DNA of 64,000 nt from CAYJPA01 sp964371945 (GTDB lineage: Bacteria > Chloroflexota > Chloroflexia > Thermomicrobiales > UBA6265), in the NCBI GenBank assembly GCA_964371945.1, contig CAYJPA010000006.1, forward strand, positions 1-64,000, in the 5' to 3' direction. Under the pieces are notes generated by a model, which was given only the letters and a program-made list of their open reading frames with translations, had not been told where the DNA came from and did no database searches. Below are positions 51,425 through 60,458 of this stretch, in pieces. The stretch's first letter is position 1; the number at the start of each line of letters is the position of its first letter. Position numbers and translations under genes: made by a program.

Positions 51425-52330
51425 CAATCAGCAATGGTTCTGATTCCGCCGGGTCCGGCTCAAACAGATCCGGCGGAGCCAGTTCGCTGAAGAGATTGGA
51501 GAGAATCCCCGTTTTCGAGCGAACGCCGGGCTTCTCATAGGCGCCGCGGAGATGCCATTCAACCGTATTAACCGTGATGAAAAGCTCTACGCCGATTCGC
51601 GACTTGCTCAACCCCCGCAACGCAAGGTTGACGACGCGCCGTTCCCCTGACGTCTGCGGTCAGGCCGGAGGGCCGCCGGCAGGAGCTCCGGCCGCTCTGA
51701 ACCGAGCACCACCGCCACGGAACCATCCGGCCCCGCCGGAGATGCTTCAACGCGGGCGTCGCCATTTGTAGTCGAAACCCCAAGCGAGACCGCGGACCCG
51801 CCGATGCTCTTGAGTTTCGCAATTGCCGACCAGACCGCGGTCGGCTTCGGCGACTGTTCGGAACGCCCGGGCCCGTCAATGCGTTGACTGCAGGACTCCC
51901 CCGCGGTGAGTCCGGTGTGCATGAAAACCGGGCGCTCGATGTTGTTGATCACACTCGTTTGGAGGTACGCCTCGCACGGCGGCTCCGATCCTTCCCCTCC
52001 ATCTGTATCGCTTGCCGCCAGCAGCAGGTTGGTCAAAAACGTCGAGGAATCGGCCGCACAGAGTCGATAGCCGTCGGAGGGTAAGCGGACAGCAGAGTCC
52101 TCATGATTCCGCGGCTCAACGGCTCAGGATTCGAGCCGGCGGCGACGGCATCGAGAATTGAGCGGCGAGGCATCGACGGAAGTATCTCCAATTCGAACAT
52201 GGATCCGTGAACATCGTAGATCACGAAACCATGACAGGACGAGCGGGATGTTCAATTCCTCTGCCGTCGTCTGAGAACGCTGCTTGTACGGCAATGATGC
52301 GGCAACGCTCCATCTATCGTCCCAGTGCAT
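51411..52330 (-). pseudogene. LuxR-family regulator, broken by several frameshifts
   Basis: Fragments in different minus-strand frames line up into one protein. MHWDDRWSVAASLPYKQRS (from 52330) is followed by GFVIYDVHGSMFELEILPS, then YRLCAADSSTFLTNLLLAAS, then a variable PAS-like middle, and finally the HTH part VVNLALRGLSKSRIGVELF and NTVEWHLRGAYEK, ending at 51411. At least three frame changes are needed (near 52245, 52070 and 51655). The HTH wording is LuxR type. It converges with, and slightly overlaps, the cupredoxin-like pseudogene, so the two lesions mark a decaying block. Confidence 0.6.
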
Positions 52331-52554
52331 AGCTGGAAACCTGGTAGTTCTCCCAGGTAAAAGTCCAGCAACTATCCCGGCGTGCTGGCTACGATCGTGG
52401 CTTATCTTGTGAAGGAGACGATCACGACATGATGCGGTGTTTTACTGTCGAGAATTGGACATGGCGGCAGGGAGGAACTACCGTGGTCTTCGCAACTTCG
52501 GTGCCGCCGACACGGTCCACGGCATATGACGGTTCACATGGAAGCGCGTCGACA

Positions 52555-53247
52555 ATGGCAATGGCAGAACTACCAGACGATGCACTTCTGGCCCGCATTG
52601 CTCGCGGCGACGCGGAAGCGCTCGGCGTGCTCTATGACCGCTACAACCGGATGGCCATCGGAGTCGCGTATCGCGTGCTCGGAGAACGTGGCGCGTCCGA
52701 GGACACCGTACAGGAGGCGTTCTTGGCCGTGTGGCGCCGGGTCGATTCGTTCGATCCATCTCGCGGAACAGTTCGTTCCTGGTTGCTGACCATCGTGCGC
52801 AACGGCGCTGTCGATCGGCGGCGTGGACGCCATGGCCGGGCGCTGCATGATGCGACGCTCGACGATGTCGCGTTCAGATTGGCAACCGACGGTGAGGAGA
52901 CTTTCGATATCGTGGCCGCGTCCGTGGAGGCCGAGCGCGTTCGTGAGGCCCTGGACCACCTTCCGCCGGAGCAGCGCGAAGCGATCGAGCTCGCCTATTT
53001 TGGTGGACTGACCCACCAGGAGATTGCCGCGCGCACAGGGGCTCCTCTAGGCACGATCAAGGGCCGCATGCGCCTCGGACTGCACAAGCTTCGCCTGATC
53101 ATCGGCGACATGATTCCTCCAGAGTCCCGGATGCCAGATCTCGCGACGGATGAGACGACGCCTCCTCGTGAACCACGCAAGCCGCGGTCATTCGCTCGCT
53201 GGGCGCGGGGCCGGCCGAAACTACGCCTCGCGCCATCAGGTAGCTAG
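52555..53247 (+). CDS. ECF-type RNA polymerase sigma factor
   Basis: The 230-residue protein has region 2 at about 8-85 (LYDRYNRMAIGVAYRVLG, DTVQEAFLAVWRRVDSFDP) and region 4 at about 125-180 (LPPEQREAIELAYFGGLTHQEIAARTG, GTIKGRMRLGLHKLR). The C-terminal 45 residues are a basic, Pro-rich tail (EPRKPRSFARWARGRPK). ATG 52555 is chosen for family fit; the frame stays open to 52429. The usual anti-sigma gene does not follow, and the next gene is a degenerate-receiver regulator. Confidence 0.85.
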   Translation: MAMAELPDDALLARIARGDAEALGVLYDRYNRMAIGVAYRVLGERGASEDTVQEAFLAVWRRVDSFDPSRGTVRSWLLTIVRNGAVDRRRGRHGRALHDATLDDVAFRLATDGEETFDIVAASVEAERVREALDHLPPEQREAIELAYFGGLTHQEIAARTGAPLGTIKGRMRLGLHKLRLIIGDMIPPESRMPDLATDETTPPREPRKPRSFARWARGRPKLRLAPSGS

Positions 53248-53469
53248 TTCAAGCCGCCAGGGATGCAACCGCCGGCGAACCTAGCGCGGTTGTTCATTGT
53301 CTCTGAACTGCCTGGTCGGGACATCTGTGCGAGCAGGTAGGACCTTCATCGCATCCGAACAGCCTAAATGCGCCATTTCGGCCACCCCATTTCGGCGGTA
53401 CCTTGGTCCGGGAGATCGCGTCCGGCGCGACTGAAGCCGGGCCACTCGTTTCATCAGGAGACGAACAAC

Positions 53470-54153
53470 ATGCAGGGCGAGCGCGTGCTCCTGCTGACGC
53501 AATCACCGGTGCTCCGCTCCGGCATCCAGGCAATAATCACTGGAACGCTGCCAATCCATCGGGTTTTCGAAGCTCACAACGCGCTCGAGGGGCTGGCCGT
53601 GGTGTCTGCGTCTGATCCGACGCTGATCATCATCCAGGATTCATTACCGGGGGTGACTGGATTCGTCGCAGCCCGCATGATGCGGGAATTCGAACCGGAC
53701 GCGAAAATCCTCATCCTGAGCGACCGCCTGCGCCATGACGATCACGTTTTTGCCCGGCGTCTTGGCGCCGATGCCCTGGTCCCGGCATCGATCGACCCGC
53801 CGGGTTTCGTCGAAACCATACGAGCGGTGCTCAAAGGCGAGAATCCTCAGGACGATCTGCTCGTCAACGCTCCACTCGATGCACGGTTGAACGACATAGA
53901 GCGACTCTCGGCGCGCGAACTGGCTGTGCTGGATGGACTTGTGCGTTCGGTACCACCGCATGAGATCGCGACGACCCTCTTCGTGCCCGAGCAGACCGTG
54001 AAATCGACGATTTCGTCGTTGACGTCCAAGCTTGGCGCTTCGGACCAGACGACAGCGATCGTTTCGGCGATCCGCACTGGGATTGTCGACCTCAGCGGTC
54101 ATTTACCAGCGCATGAGCCAGTTTGCGAACCTGCAAACGCAACGGCTGCCTGA
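53470..54153 (+). CDS. LuxR-type regulator with degenerate receiver domain, second case
   Basis: The 227-residue protein starts at ATG 53470 behind AGGAG. Residues 4-120 have the receiver fold but the acidic pair is Thr-Gln (10-11, LLLTQSP) and the conserved Lys is lost (ADALVPAS). The phospho-site Asp is kept (D57, IIIQDSLPG). The HTH (about 145-205; LSARELAVLDGLVRSVPPHEIAT, TVKSTISSLTSKLG) is LuxR/NarL type. With the gene at 11523 this makes two regulators here whose receivers have lost the Mg-binding acids, suggesting control by something other than phosphorylation. Confidence 0.78.
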   Translation: MQGERVLLLTQSPVLRSGIQAIITGTLPIHRVFEAHNALEGLAVVSASDPTLIIIQDSLPGVTGFVAARMMREFEPDAKILILSDRLRHDDHVFARRLGADALVPASIDPPGFVETIRAVLKGENPQDDLLVNAPLDARLNDIERLSARELAVLDGLVRSVPPHEIATTLFVPEQTVKSTISSLTSKLGASDQTTAIVSAIRTGIVDLSGHLPAHEPVCEPANATAA

Positions 54154-54157
54154 CCGT

Positions 54158-55369
54158 CTACTCCAGCGAGACGATCTTGTAAATCCCGCCGTTGAGGTCA
54201 ATCGCATAGAGCTCACCGGCTTTGTCTTCGCCGAATGAGCTGATGTTCAACCCGGTCTCCCGCGGTTCGGATGCAATCCACGACCCGGATTCGTCCATGC
54301 CCACTCCCCAGAGCAGCCCGGAGCAGTAATCGGCGAGTATGTAGATCCCTGCCAGACCAGGAACCTCGCTCCCGCGATAGACATAGCCACCGGTCACGGA
54401 GCAGCCGAAGTCGTGACTGTATTCGAACATCGGCAGCTCATACCTCGAGGAATCGCAATCGTCGACCGCGTAACAGGACGAGCCTTCCATCGGATTCCAG
54501 CCGAAGTTCCGGCTCTCGCCACCGCTGGGGTAAAGGCTGACCTCTTCGTACGCGCTCTGCCCGACATCGCCGATATAGAGATCTCCGTTCGATCGGTCGA
54601 AACTGAAGCGCCACGGATTGCGGAGTCCGTAAAGCCAGATTTCAGGTGCTCCGCCGTTACCGTCCGCGAACGGATTGTCCTCGGGGATGCCATAGGGCCG
54701 GTCCTCGGAGGTGGAATCGATGTCGATCCGGAGGATTGACCCCAGGAGCGTTTCGGGGTTCTGTCCGTTGCCATCCGGGTCCCCTTGACTGCCACCGTCA
54801 CCCAATCCGATGTAGAGATAGCCATCATTTGGGCCGAAGAGCAAGTACCCGCCATTGTGATTGGGAAATGGCTGATCGACCTGCAGGATCGTCTCAGCAG
54901 TACCCGGATCGGCGACATTCGGGTCGGCCTCCGAGACCTGCCAACGCTCAACTTGCGTGTCGCCACCGGTATCGGTGTAGTCGATGAAAAAGGTCCGATT
55001 CTCGGAAAACGAGGGATGAAGCGCAATGCTCAAGAGACCCTGCTCGTTGCCAAAACTGACTTGATCCGAGATGTCGAAGAATGGATCCGGAAGCGTTTCA
55101 CCATTCTGGTGAATCCGCACAATGCCGCCCTGTTCGACCACAAACATGCGCCCGCTTCCATCGCCTGCATCCAGGAATTGAACTGGACGGCCAAATCCGT
55201 CCGCGACGAGTTTGAAACCGACGCTAAATGATGCGGGGTCGAATGGCTCAACATCCTGCCCAATCGCGGTTCGCTGGAACGACAACGAGCTGCCGGTGGC
55301 AATGGCAAGCGCCGCGATCGCAAGGAATATTCTTCGCGATGAGCGGAAGTGATGATTCGACAGTTTCAC
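54158..55369 (-). CDS. PQQ-dependent aldose sugar dehydrogenase-like protein, exported
   Basis: The 403-residue protein starts at GTG 55369 behind AGGAGGA and has a Tat-like signal (SRRIFL at 11-16 before a hydrophobic stretch). The propeller has typical aldose-dehydrogenase wording: FLDAGDGSGRMFVVEQGGIVRI, NEQGLLSIALHPSF (catalytic His region), NHNGGYLLFGPNDGYLYIGLGDGG and LYGLRNPWRFSFD. These fit the soluble YliI/Asd branch well. It oxidises aldoses to lactones in the periplasm or outside if PQQ is present. It converges with the regulator gene, their stops being only four bases apart. Confidence 0.85.
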   Translation of the reverse strand: MKLSNHHFRSSRRIFLAIAALAIATGSSLSFQRTAIGQDVEPFDPASFSVGFKLVADGFGRPVQFLDAGDGSGRMFVVEQGGIVRIHQNGETLPDPFFDISDQVSFGNEQGLLSIALHPSFSENRTFFIDYTDTGGDTQVERWQVSEADPNVADPGTAETILQVDQPFPNHNGGYLLFGPNDGYLYIGLGDGGSQGDPDGNGQNPETLLGSILRIDIDSTSEDRPYGIPEDNPFADGNGGAPEIWLYGLRNPWRFSFDRSNGDLYIGDVGQSAYEEVSLYPSGGESRNFGWNPMEGSSCYAVDDCDSSRYELPMFEYSHDFGCSVTGGYVYRGSEVPGLAGIYILADYCSGLLWGVGMDESGSWIASEPRETGLNISSFGEDKAGELYAIDLNGGIYKIVSLE

Positions 55370-55674
55370 CCTAAGGTCCTCCTCCGTGTGCATTCCGGTA
55401 GGTTGGGAACAAGCATGATGGTAAAGTACAACCCGTGAGCGGGAATTTGATCGATCGAAGCGTTCGCTTGAAGTTGTCCCGTTCGACGATGACTTGATTG
55501 TGAAGAGTCTGCCGTTTTCGTGCCAACGCTCGACTCTCCCAGCGGGTAGCAAAGCCGGCCTAGGTTTCAGAGAACCAGTGCGAGCGAGCGGCGCGTACAC
55601 TTGCTGAATGCGTGCATCGACGGAGTGGGCCGCGGGCCGTCGCTCCGCCGCTTTTTTGTTGGAAGGAATCTCGA
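55370..55674. other. Divergent region upstream of lepB and the sugar dehydrogenase
   Basis: No gene is supported in these 305 bases. A GC-rich stretch with partial self-complementarity (about 55623-55650, GGAG...CTCC) followed by TTTTTT at 55651-55656 lies just before lepB on the plus strand and could be a weak leader terminator. No convincing -35/-10 pair was found. Confidence 0.3.
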
Positions 55675-56328
55675 ATGGAAGTCGCGCCGCCAGAGCAACC
55701 GGTCAAGAAGTCATCATCGGTCGCTCGCGGAATCTCCGAGCTGACTCGCACGTTGTTGCTTGCCGCGATCGTATTCGTCGGTGCCCGTACCATGGTGTTG
55801 CCGTACGAGGTCGAAGGCGCAAGCATGACGCCGAATCTGCATGATCGCGAGCGCGTGCTTGTCAATCGTACGGTCTACTTCCATTTCGATTTGAACAAGA
55901 TTGTCAATCTTGTTCCCGGCGTCGATCGCGAGGGCACGAACGAGTTCTATCCGTTCCATTCGCCTGAGCGAGGAGATGTGGTGGTGCTGAATCCGCCGCT
56001 TCCCTCATCACAGCCATACATCAAGCGGGTGATCGGATTGCCCGGCGACACAATCGAGTTCAGGGATGGGTACGTCTACATCAACGGCGAGCGGTTGAAC
56101 GAGCCGTATATCGATGGCGCGGTCACCGAGTGCAACAGCGGACCGTTTTGCTCAGTCGACAAGATCCCGGATGGTCATGTCTATGTGCTGGGTGACAATC
56201 GCGACAATAGCTCGGATTCTCGATCCTTTGGTTATGTCAAGATCGAAGATCTTGTCGGCAAAGCCTGGTTCACGAACTGGCCGCTGACCGATATCGGCCT
56301 TGTACCGCATTACGATTACCCGGAGTAG
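55675..56328 (+). CDS. lepB: Signal peptidase I
   Basis: The 217-residue protein has one N-terminal transmembrane helix (LLLAAIVFVGARTMVLPY, about 27-44). The catalytic Ser is in EGASMTPNL (S51) and the general-base Lys in YIKRVIGLPGD (K117). The box E motif GDNRDNSSDSRSFG follows near 180. ATG 55675 follows GGAAGGAA; the open frame to 55612 adds no membrane or family sequence. It removes signal peptides from Sec and Tat substrates, many of which are encoded in this window. A two-way terminator follows. Confidence 0.92.
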   Translation: MEVAPPEQPVKKSSSVARGISELTRTLLLAAIVFVGARTMVLPYEVEGASMTPNLHDRERVLVNRTVYFHFDLNKIVNLVPGVDREGTNEFYPFHSPERGDVVVLNPPLPSSQPYIKRVIGLPGDTIEFRDGYVYINGERLNEPYIDGAVTECNSGPFCSVDKIPDGHVYVLGDNRDNSSDSRSFGYVKIEDLVGKAWFTNWPLTDIGLVPHYDYPE

Positions 56329-56346
56329 AAATCAAGAGCAATCAAC

Positions 56347-56385
56347 AAAAGGCACGGGCGCCAGACATTGGCGCCCGTGCCTTTT
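56347..56385. terminator. Bidirectional terminator between lepB and the dehydrogenase
   Basis: GGCACGGGCGCCA and its complement form a perfect 13-bp stem with a five-base loop (56351-56381), flanked by AAAA on the left and TTTT on the right. It therefore works as a U-tract terminator in both directions for the two converging genes. Confidence 0.88.
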
Positions 56386-56398
56386 GTTCGCAAGTTCC

Positions 56399-57166
56399 CT
56401 AAATGGCAGTCCAACCGCCGTCGACCGCGAGGGCATGGCCGTGAACCATGGCGGCGCCGGGTCCCGCTAGGAATACGACGGCGGCGGCGATCTCCTCCGG
56501 GGTAGCGAGCCGGCCAAGCAGCGTGCGTTTCATCACGTCCGCCGTGAACTCCGGTTGCGACTCGAACATTGGGCGCGTCAGCGGGGTGTCCACGAACGTC
56601 GGGCAGACCGCATTCACCCGGATGTTGTGCTCCGCCCACTCAACTGCCAGGACACGCGTCAGGTTCACAACCGCGGCCTTGCTCGAGCAGTAGGCCGCGC
56701 GCTGAAAGTATCCGATCAATCCCATCACGCTCGACATGTTGATGATCGAGCCGCCCGCTGGAGTCTGTTCCCGCATGACTCGACCGACCGCCTGAGCCAC
56801 GAAAAAGACGCCCTTGAGATTGACATCGATCACCGCGTCCCAATCCGCTTCGGTGACATCGAACGCGAACCGGCGAACATTGACACCCGCGTTGTTCACA
56901 AGGATGTCGATTCGACCACGGATCGCCGCGGCATCGGCGACGCATTGGGTGATTTGCCCAAGATTGCGGACATCAAGCGGGAGCGCATGCGCACTTCCGC
57001 CTGCAGTTTGGACATCCTCTACAGTTGCCCGCGCAAGTTCGATGCGGTCAGGCAGCTCGGTGACCGCGAGCGTTGCGCCTTCTGCTGCAAGCGCCAGCGC
57101 GCAGGCCCTGCCGATGCCCGAGCCGGCCCCCGTCACAAGTGCGGTTTTTCCGATCAACTGACCCAT
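56399..57166 (-). CDS. Short-chain dehydrogenase/reductase (SDR)
   Basis: The 255-residue enzyme is a classical SDR: TGAGSGIGRA at 12-21 for NAD(P), LVNNAG near 85-90, and Ser and the YxxxK pair in SSVMGLIGYFQRAAYCSSKAA. ATG 57166 gives the normal start; the open frame to 57256 is unlike the family. It is divergent from the sugar importer operon and may belong to the same catabolic set. Its likely job is oxidation of a sugar, polyol or hydroxy acid. Confidence 0.88.
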   Translation of the reverse strand: MGQLIGKTALVTGAGSGIGRACALALAAEGATLAVTELPDRIELARATVEDVQTAGGSAHALPLDVRNLGQITQCVADAAAIRGRIDILVNNAGVNVRRFAFDVTEADWDAVIDVNLKGVFFVAQAVGRVMREQTPAGGSIINMSSVMGLIGYFQRAAYCSSKAAVVNLTRVLAVEWAEHNIRVNAVCPTFVDTPLTRPMFESQPEFTADVMKRTLLGRLATPEEIAAAVVFLAGPGAAMVHGHALAVDGGWTAI

Positions 57167-57323
57167 GAATGGCCACCCAACTTGCAATACATGCCGAAAT
57201 CTGATTGGATTTCTGCAAACGTTTACCGAATTCGGATTTGCCGAGCGCAAAAGCATGCCAGCGGCAGCGGCATGCTACCATCGGCAGCCGGGCATTGTGG
57301 CGATCTGTGTGCTCTTTGACCAG

Positions 57324-57352
57324 TTGACCGCCCCGGCGGCGTATGTTACCGT
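57324..57352 (+). promoter_or_regulatory. Promoter candidate of the sugar ABC operon
   Basis: TTGACC (57324-57329), a 17-base spacer and TACCGT (57347-57352) with an extended -10 TGT directly before it lie about 260 bases upstream of the binding-protein start. The spacing is ideal, although the -10 is weak. Confidence 0.45.
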
Positions 57353-57428
57353 CCGAAAAGTCAGCAACCATGTCGCACAAATTTTTGGTCAATTCATGCC
57401 GTGTTTTCGGCAATTGCGCGGGAATTGC

Positions 57429-57445
57429 TCGTCTGAATCAGACGA
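57429..57445. promoter_or_regulatory. Perfect 17-bp palindrome TCGTCTGA-A-TCAGACGA, operator candidate
   Basis: Eight-base perfect arms with one central base lie between the promoter candidate and the binding-protein start, the usual place and size of a LacI- or GntR-type operator for a sugar operon. A second repeat, GCAATT/AATTGC (57411-57428), adjoins it, and an eight-pair hairpin GCCGGCGC/GCGCCGGC (57556-57576) follows in the leader. No regulator gene is next to it. No gene lies in 57167-57609. Confidence 0.5.
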
Positions 57446-57609
57446 CCGTCTAGCGCACTCCGGTACGCCCACCACGAGCGGTGATGGCGTGCCGTTTTTG
57501 TCACTGGCCGTACCGCGCCGCCCAGACAGCGGGCTCAGCGCGACGAGCACCAACTGCCGGCGCGACGGGCGCCGGCGACGGACATTGAGGTCCTGACAGG
57601 AGGAGAACC

Positions 57610-58740
57610 GTGCAGAAGCTCAACCGGCGATTGACGATTTCCGAGAAGCTCGGAAAGGGGCTCAATCGAAAGGAAGTCAGTGAGCTTACCAGCAGCATTA
57701 CGCGGCGTGGGTTCGTCGGCGGCGGAATGGGTCTTGCCGGGCTTGCGGTTGCGGCAGGATTCCGCCCAGGCATGACCTCGGCGGCGGCACTCAACAATCT
57801 CGGCATTCTGCCGGACGATCTTCCGGCCGCGACGATGAAGGCGGCAACCGTTGAAGTCGGCGCGGCTTCGACATGGGTCTCCCACGGAATCGAGACTTCG
57901 GTTTTCTTCGGCAAGCTGCTTGGCGTCGACGTGCAATCGTACGATGGTCAGTTCTCCCCGGAGAATCAGCTTCAAGCGCTGCAAACGATCTCCTCCGAAA
58001 CGTGGGATTGGGTTCAACTGCACCCGGCGGCAAGCGACGCGCTCAAGGACGGAACGGATGCCATTATTGCGAACGGCACGCCGCTCATCGTGATGGACAC
58101 CCGTGTAATCCAGGATCCGGCCGCGTTTGCCGAGTACGGCCATCTCACATACCTCGAGCCGGACAACATCTACATGGGCTCTACTGTTGCCACCGAGCTC
58201 TTCAAGGCGATCGGCGGGGAAGGCGAGGTCATCCACACCCAGGGTCAGCTCGGCCACACTGGCGCACAGGGCCGCGCGGCAGGCTTTAATGCTGTCCTCG
58301 CGAACTACCCGAACATCAAGGTCGTCGATGAGCAACCAGGCAACTGGCAGGTTGAAACGGTGGCCAGCCTTTGGCAGGACCTGCTGCAGCGCTTCCCGAA
58401 CGTCAAAGGTGGATTCTTCCACAGCGATGACATGGCGCTCGCGGCCCGCTCGGTGGTCGAGGCCGCCGGTATGCAGGATCAGGTCAAGATCGTCGGCGTC
58501 GACGGTCTGCGAAACGTCTGCGAGGCCATTCTGGCGGACAAGATGACCGCATCGGTCATCAATCCATCAGGACGCATCCACGGCGGTGCTGTTTGGGCCG
58601 GATACCTCCACGTTTCCGGCACAGATATGTACAAGAAGGACTACGGCGATTTCCCGAAGTTCATCCGCACAGACGGTGGACCGATCACCAAAGACAACGC
58701 GGCAGGCTACATCTGGCTGGGTGACAACCTACAGTACTAG
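57610..58740 (+). CDS. Sugar ABC importer binding protein (periplasmic-binding type 1), Tat-exported
   Basis: The 376-residue protein starts at GTG 57610 behind AGGAGG. It has a long N-terminal region and a Tat signal (TRRGFVGGG, R32-R33). The mature part is a ribose-type binding protein: DWVQLHPAASDALKDGTDAI, GEVIHTQGQLGHTGAQGRAAGF, GGFFHSDDMALAARSVVEAAG and VKIVGVDGLRNVCEAIL. It delivers a monosaccharide or polyol to the transporter encoded downstream. A stable hairpin after the gene separates it from the ATPase gene. Confidence 0.9.
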   Translation: MQKLNRRLTISEKLGKGLNRKEVSELTSSITRRGFVGGGMGLAGLAVAAGFRPGMTSAAALNNLGILPDDLPAATMKAATVEVGAASTWVSHGIETSVFFGKLLGVDVQSYDGQFSPENQLQALQTISSETWDWVQLHPAASDALKDGTDAIIANGTPLIVMDTRVIQDPAAFAEYGHLTYLEPDNIYMGSTVATELFKAIGGEGEVIHTQGQLGHTGAQGRAAGFNAVLANYPNIKVVDEQPGNWQVETVASLWQDLLQRFPNVKGGFFHSDDMALAARSVVEAAGMQDQVKIVGVDGLRNVCEAILADKMTASVINPSGRIHGGAVWAGYLHVSGTDMYKKDYGDFPKFIRTDGGPITKDNAAGYIWLGDNLQY

Positions 58741-58777
58741 CGCCGATTCTTAGGATTGGGGGTCAATGGTTAGAACT

Positions 58778-58803
58778 GCACAGCCGGTGGCTGAGGGCTG
58801 TGC
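58778..58803 (+). terminator. Intercistronic hairpin after the binding-protein gene
   Basis: GCACAGCC and GGCTGTGC form an eight-pair stem with a ten-base loop. No T-run follows, so partial termination or mRNA protection is likely, giving more binding protein than transporter. Confidence 0.5.
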
Positions 58804-58824
58804 GTTGAAAAGGGTCGCCGCGTT

Positions 58825-60402
58825 ATGGAAGATCGTGGTTCAGAAACACTGCTCGTTCAATCTCCGACCGGCGACCCTGCAGATGACTCTCAACTCCCCT
58901 CGACAGCGCCACTCGAGCCGATCCTCGCCTTGCGCGAGGTGACCAAGCGGTTCGGTGGCGCTGTCGCGCTTAGTGGGGTCGACTTCGATCTCTTGCCGGG
59001 CGAAATCCACGGTCTGCTCGGCGAGAACGGCGCTGGCAAGAGCACCTTGATGAAGATTTTGAGCGGAGTGCACTCGCCGGATGACGGCGAGATCATCATC
59101 CGCGGGCAATCCGTGAAGTTTCGATCGCCGTCAGATGCGCAGTCACACCGGATTGGCATGATCTACCAAGAGCTCAGCATGATGCCGACGTTGACCGTGG
59201 CTGAGAATGTCTTCCTCGGCCGTCAGCCAGTGAACCGGCTTGGACTGGTCGACTGGAAGCGGATGAATGCAGAGGCCGGTGCGCAGTTGCACGAGTTGGG
59301 CATCGACATCGATGTGGGGGATCGTCTCGGCGCGCACTCGCTCGGCACGCAACAGCTCATCGAGATCGCGAGAATCGTCTTTTCCGGCGCGGAGATCATC
59401 ATCCTCGACGAACCGACTTCGGCGCTCTCTGTTCCGGAGGCCGAGCGGTTGTTCGAACTTATGCGGGGCCTGCGGGCACGCGGCAAGAGTCTTGTCTTCA
59501 TTTCCCACTTCCTCGAAGACGTGCTGGCAGTTGCGGATCGCGTCACGATTCTCAAGAACTCCCGAAGGATCGACACCCTTGTCAACAGCGAATTGACAAA
59601 GCACCGGCTGATCGAGCTCATGATTGGCTCGGATGCGACCGCTCTAGCGGAGGGATATGAACGGGGAGTCACACTTCCGGCGCCGTCCACCGCGGCACCT
59701 GTGCTCGAGCTCAGGGGTCTTTCAGCGGGCCGAGCATATTCCGGCATATCGCTTCATGTTTGTCCGGGGGAGATCGTCGGCATGTTCGGTTTTCTTGGAG
59801 CCGGCATGACCGAAGTCGCTCGGACGCTATTCGGCCAGCTCAAGCCGCAACAAGGCTCAATCGTTCTAGACGGACAGGAGATCGCACCCAAGTCTCCCAC
59901 CGAAGCAAAGCGACTGGGCATCGCGTACCTGACCGAAAACCGCCGGACGACGATCTTTCCCCGGCACGAAGTCTACAAAAACATCACGCTCGCCCACCTC
60001 AATCATTTGGTCAAACCATTGTTCCGCCACACGGACGAGGTGAATGTCGCCGAGCGGCTTGTGAAACGTACCGGTGTGCGGCCGGCAAACGCAAAGATGC
60101 GGGCCGGCCATCTGAGCGGTGGCAATCAGCAGAAGGTCGTGCTCGCAAAATGGCTGACGAAGCAACCGAAGTTGTTGATCTTGAATGAGCCGACACGGGG
60201 GATGGATGTCGGGGCGAAGCGCGAGGTGCTTGACCTGATCAAAGTGCTCAAATCGGAAGGAGTCGCGATTCTGTTGCTCTCGACTGAACCCGAGACAGTA
60301 GTCGCTGAGTCAGATCGCATCCTGGTGATGTCCAAAGGTCGAATTACGAAAGAGTTCGCTGGCGTCCGAGTCAGTAAAGACGCATTGATGGAATTCGCGT
60401 AG
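58825..60402 (+). CDS. Sugar ABC importer double ATPase (RbsA/MglA type)
   Basis: The 525-residue protein has two ATPase halves. The first has Walker A GENGAGKST near 69-77, Walker B IIILDEPTSALS near 191 and its signature replaced by SLGTQQL, as is common in this family. The second has a degenerate Walker A (GFLGAGMTEVAR) and signature LSGGNQQKVVLAKWL, then LILNEPTRGMDVGAK. This asymmetry is normal for RbsA/XylG/MglA. ATG 58825 is used. It energises the permease encoded next. Confidence 0.93.
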   Translation: MEDRGSETLLVQSPTGDPADDSQLPSTAPLEPILALREVTKRFGGAVALSGVDFDLLPGEIHGLLGENGAGKSTLMKILSGVHSPDDGEIIIRGQSVKFRSPSDAQSHRIGMIYQELSMMPTLTVAENVFLGRQPVNRLGLVDWKRMNAEAGAQLHELGIDIDVGDRLGAHSLGTQQLIEIARIVFSGAEIIILDEPTSALSVPEAERLFELMRGLRARGKSLVFISHFLEDVLAVADRVTILKNSRRIDTLVNSELTKHRLIELMIGSDATALAEGYERGVTLPAPSTAAPVLELRGLSAGRAYSGISLHVCPGEIVGMFGFLGAGMTEVARTLFGQLKPQQGSIVLDGQEIAPKSPTEAKRLGIAYLTENRRTTIFPRHEVYKNITLAHLNHLVKPLFRHTDEVNVAERLVKRTGVRPANAKMRAGHLSGGNQQKVVLAKWLTKQPKLLILNEPTRGMDVGAKREVLDLIKVLKSEGVAILLLSTEPETVVAESDRILVMSKGRITKEFAGVRVSKDALMEFA

Positions 60403-60458
60403 CGATTTTCTCTGGACGGAGGGGACGACGTGCACATGGAAGGGGTCGGTGGTTCTCG

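Noticed and set aside
55600..55660. Strong terminator before lepB (T6 run)
   Set aside because: The preceding GC stretch does not form a clean stem and no upstream plus-strand gene needs ending.
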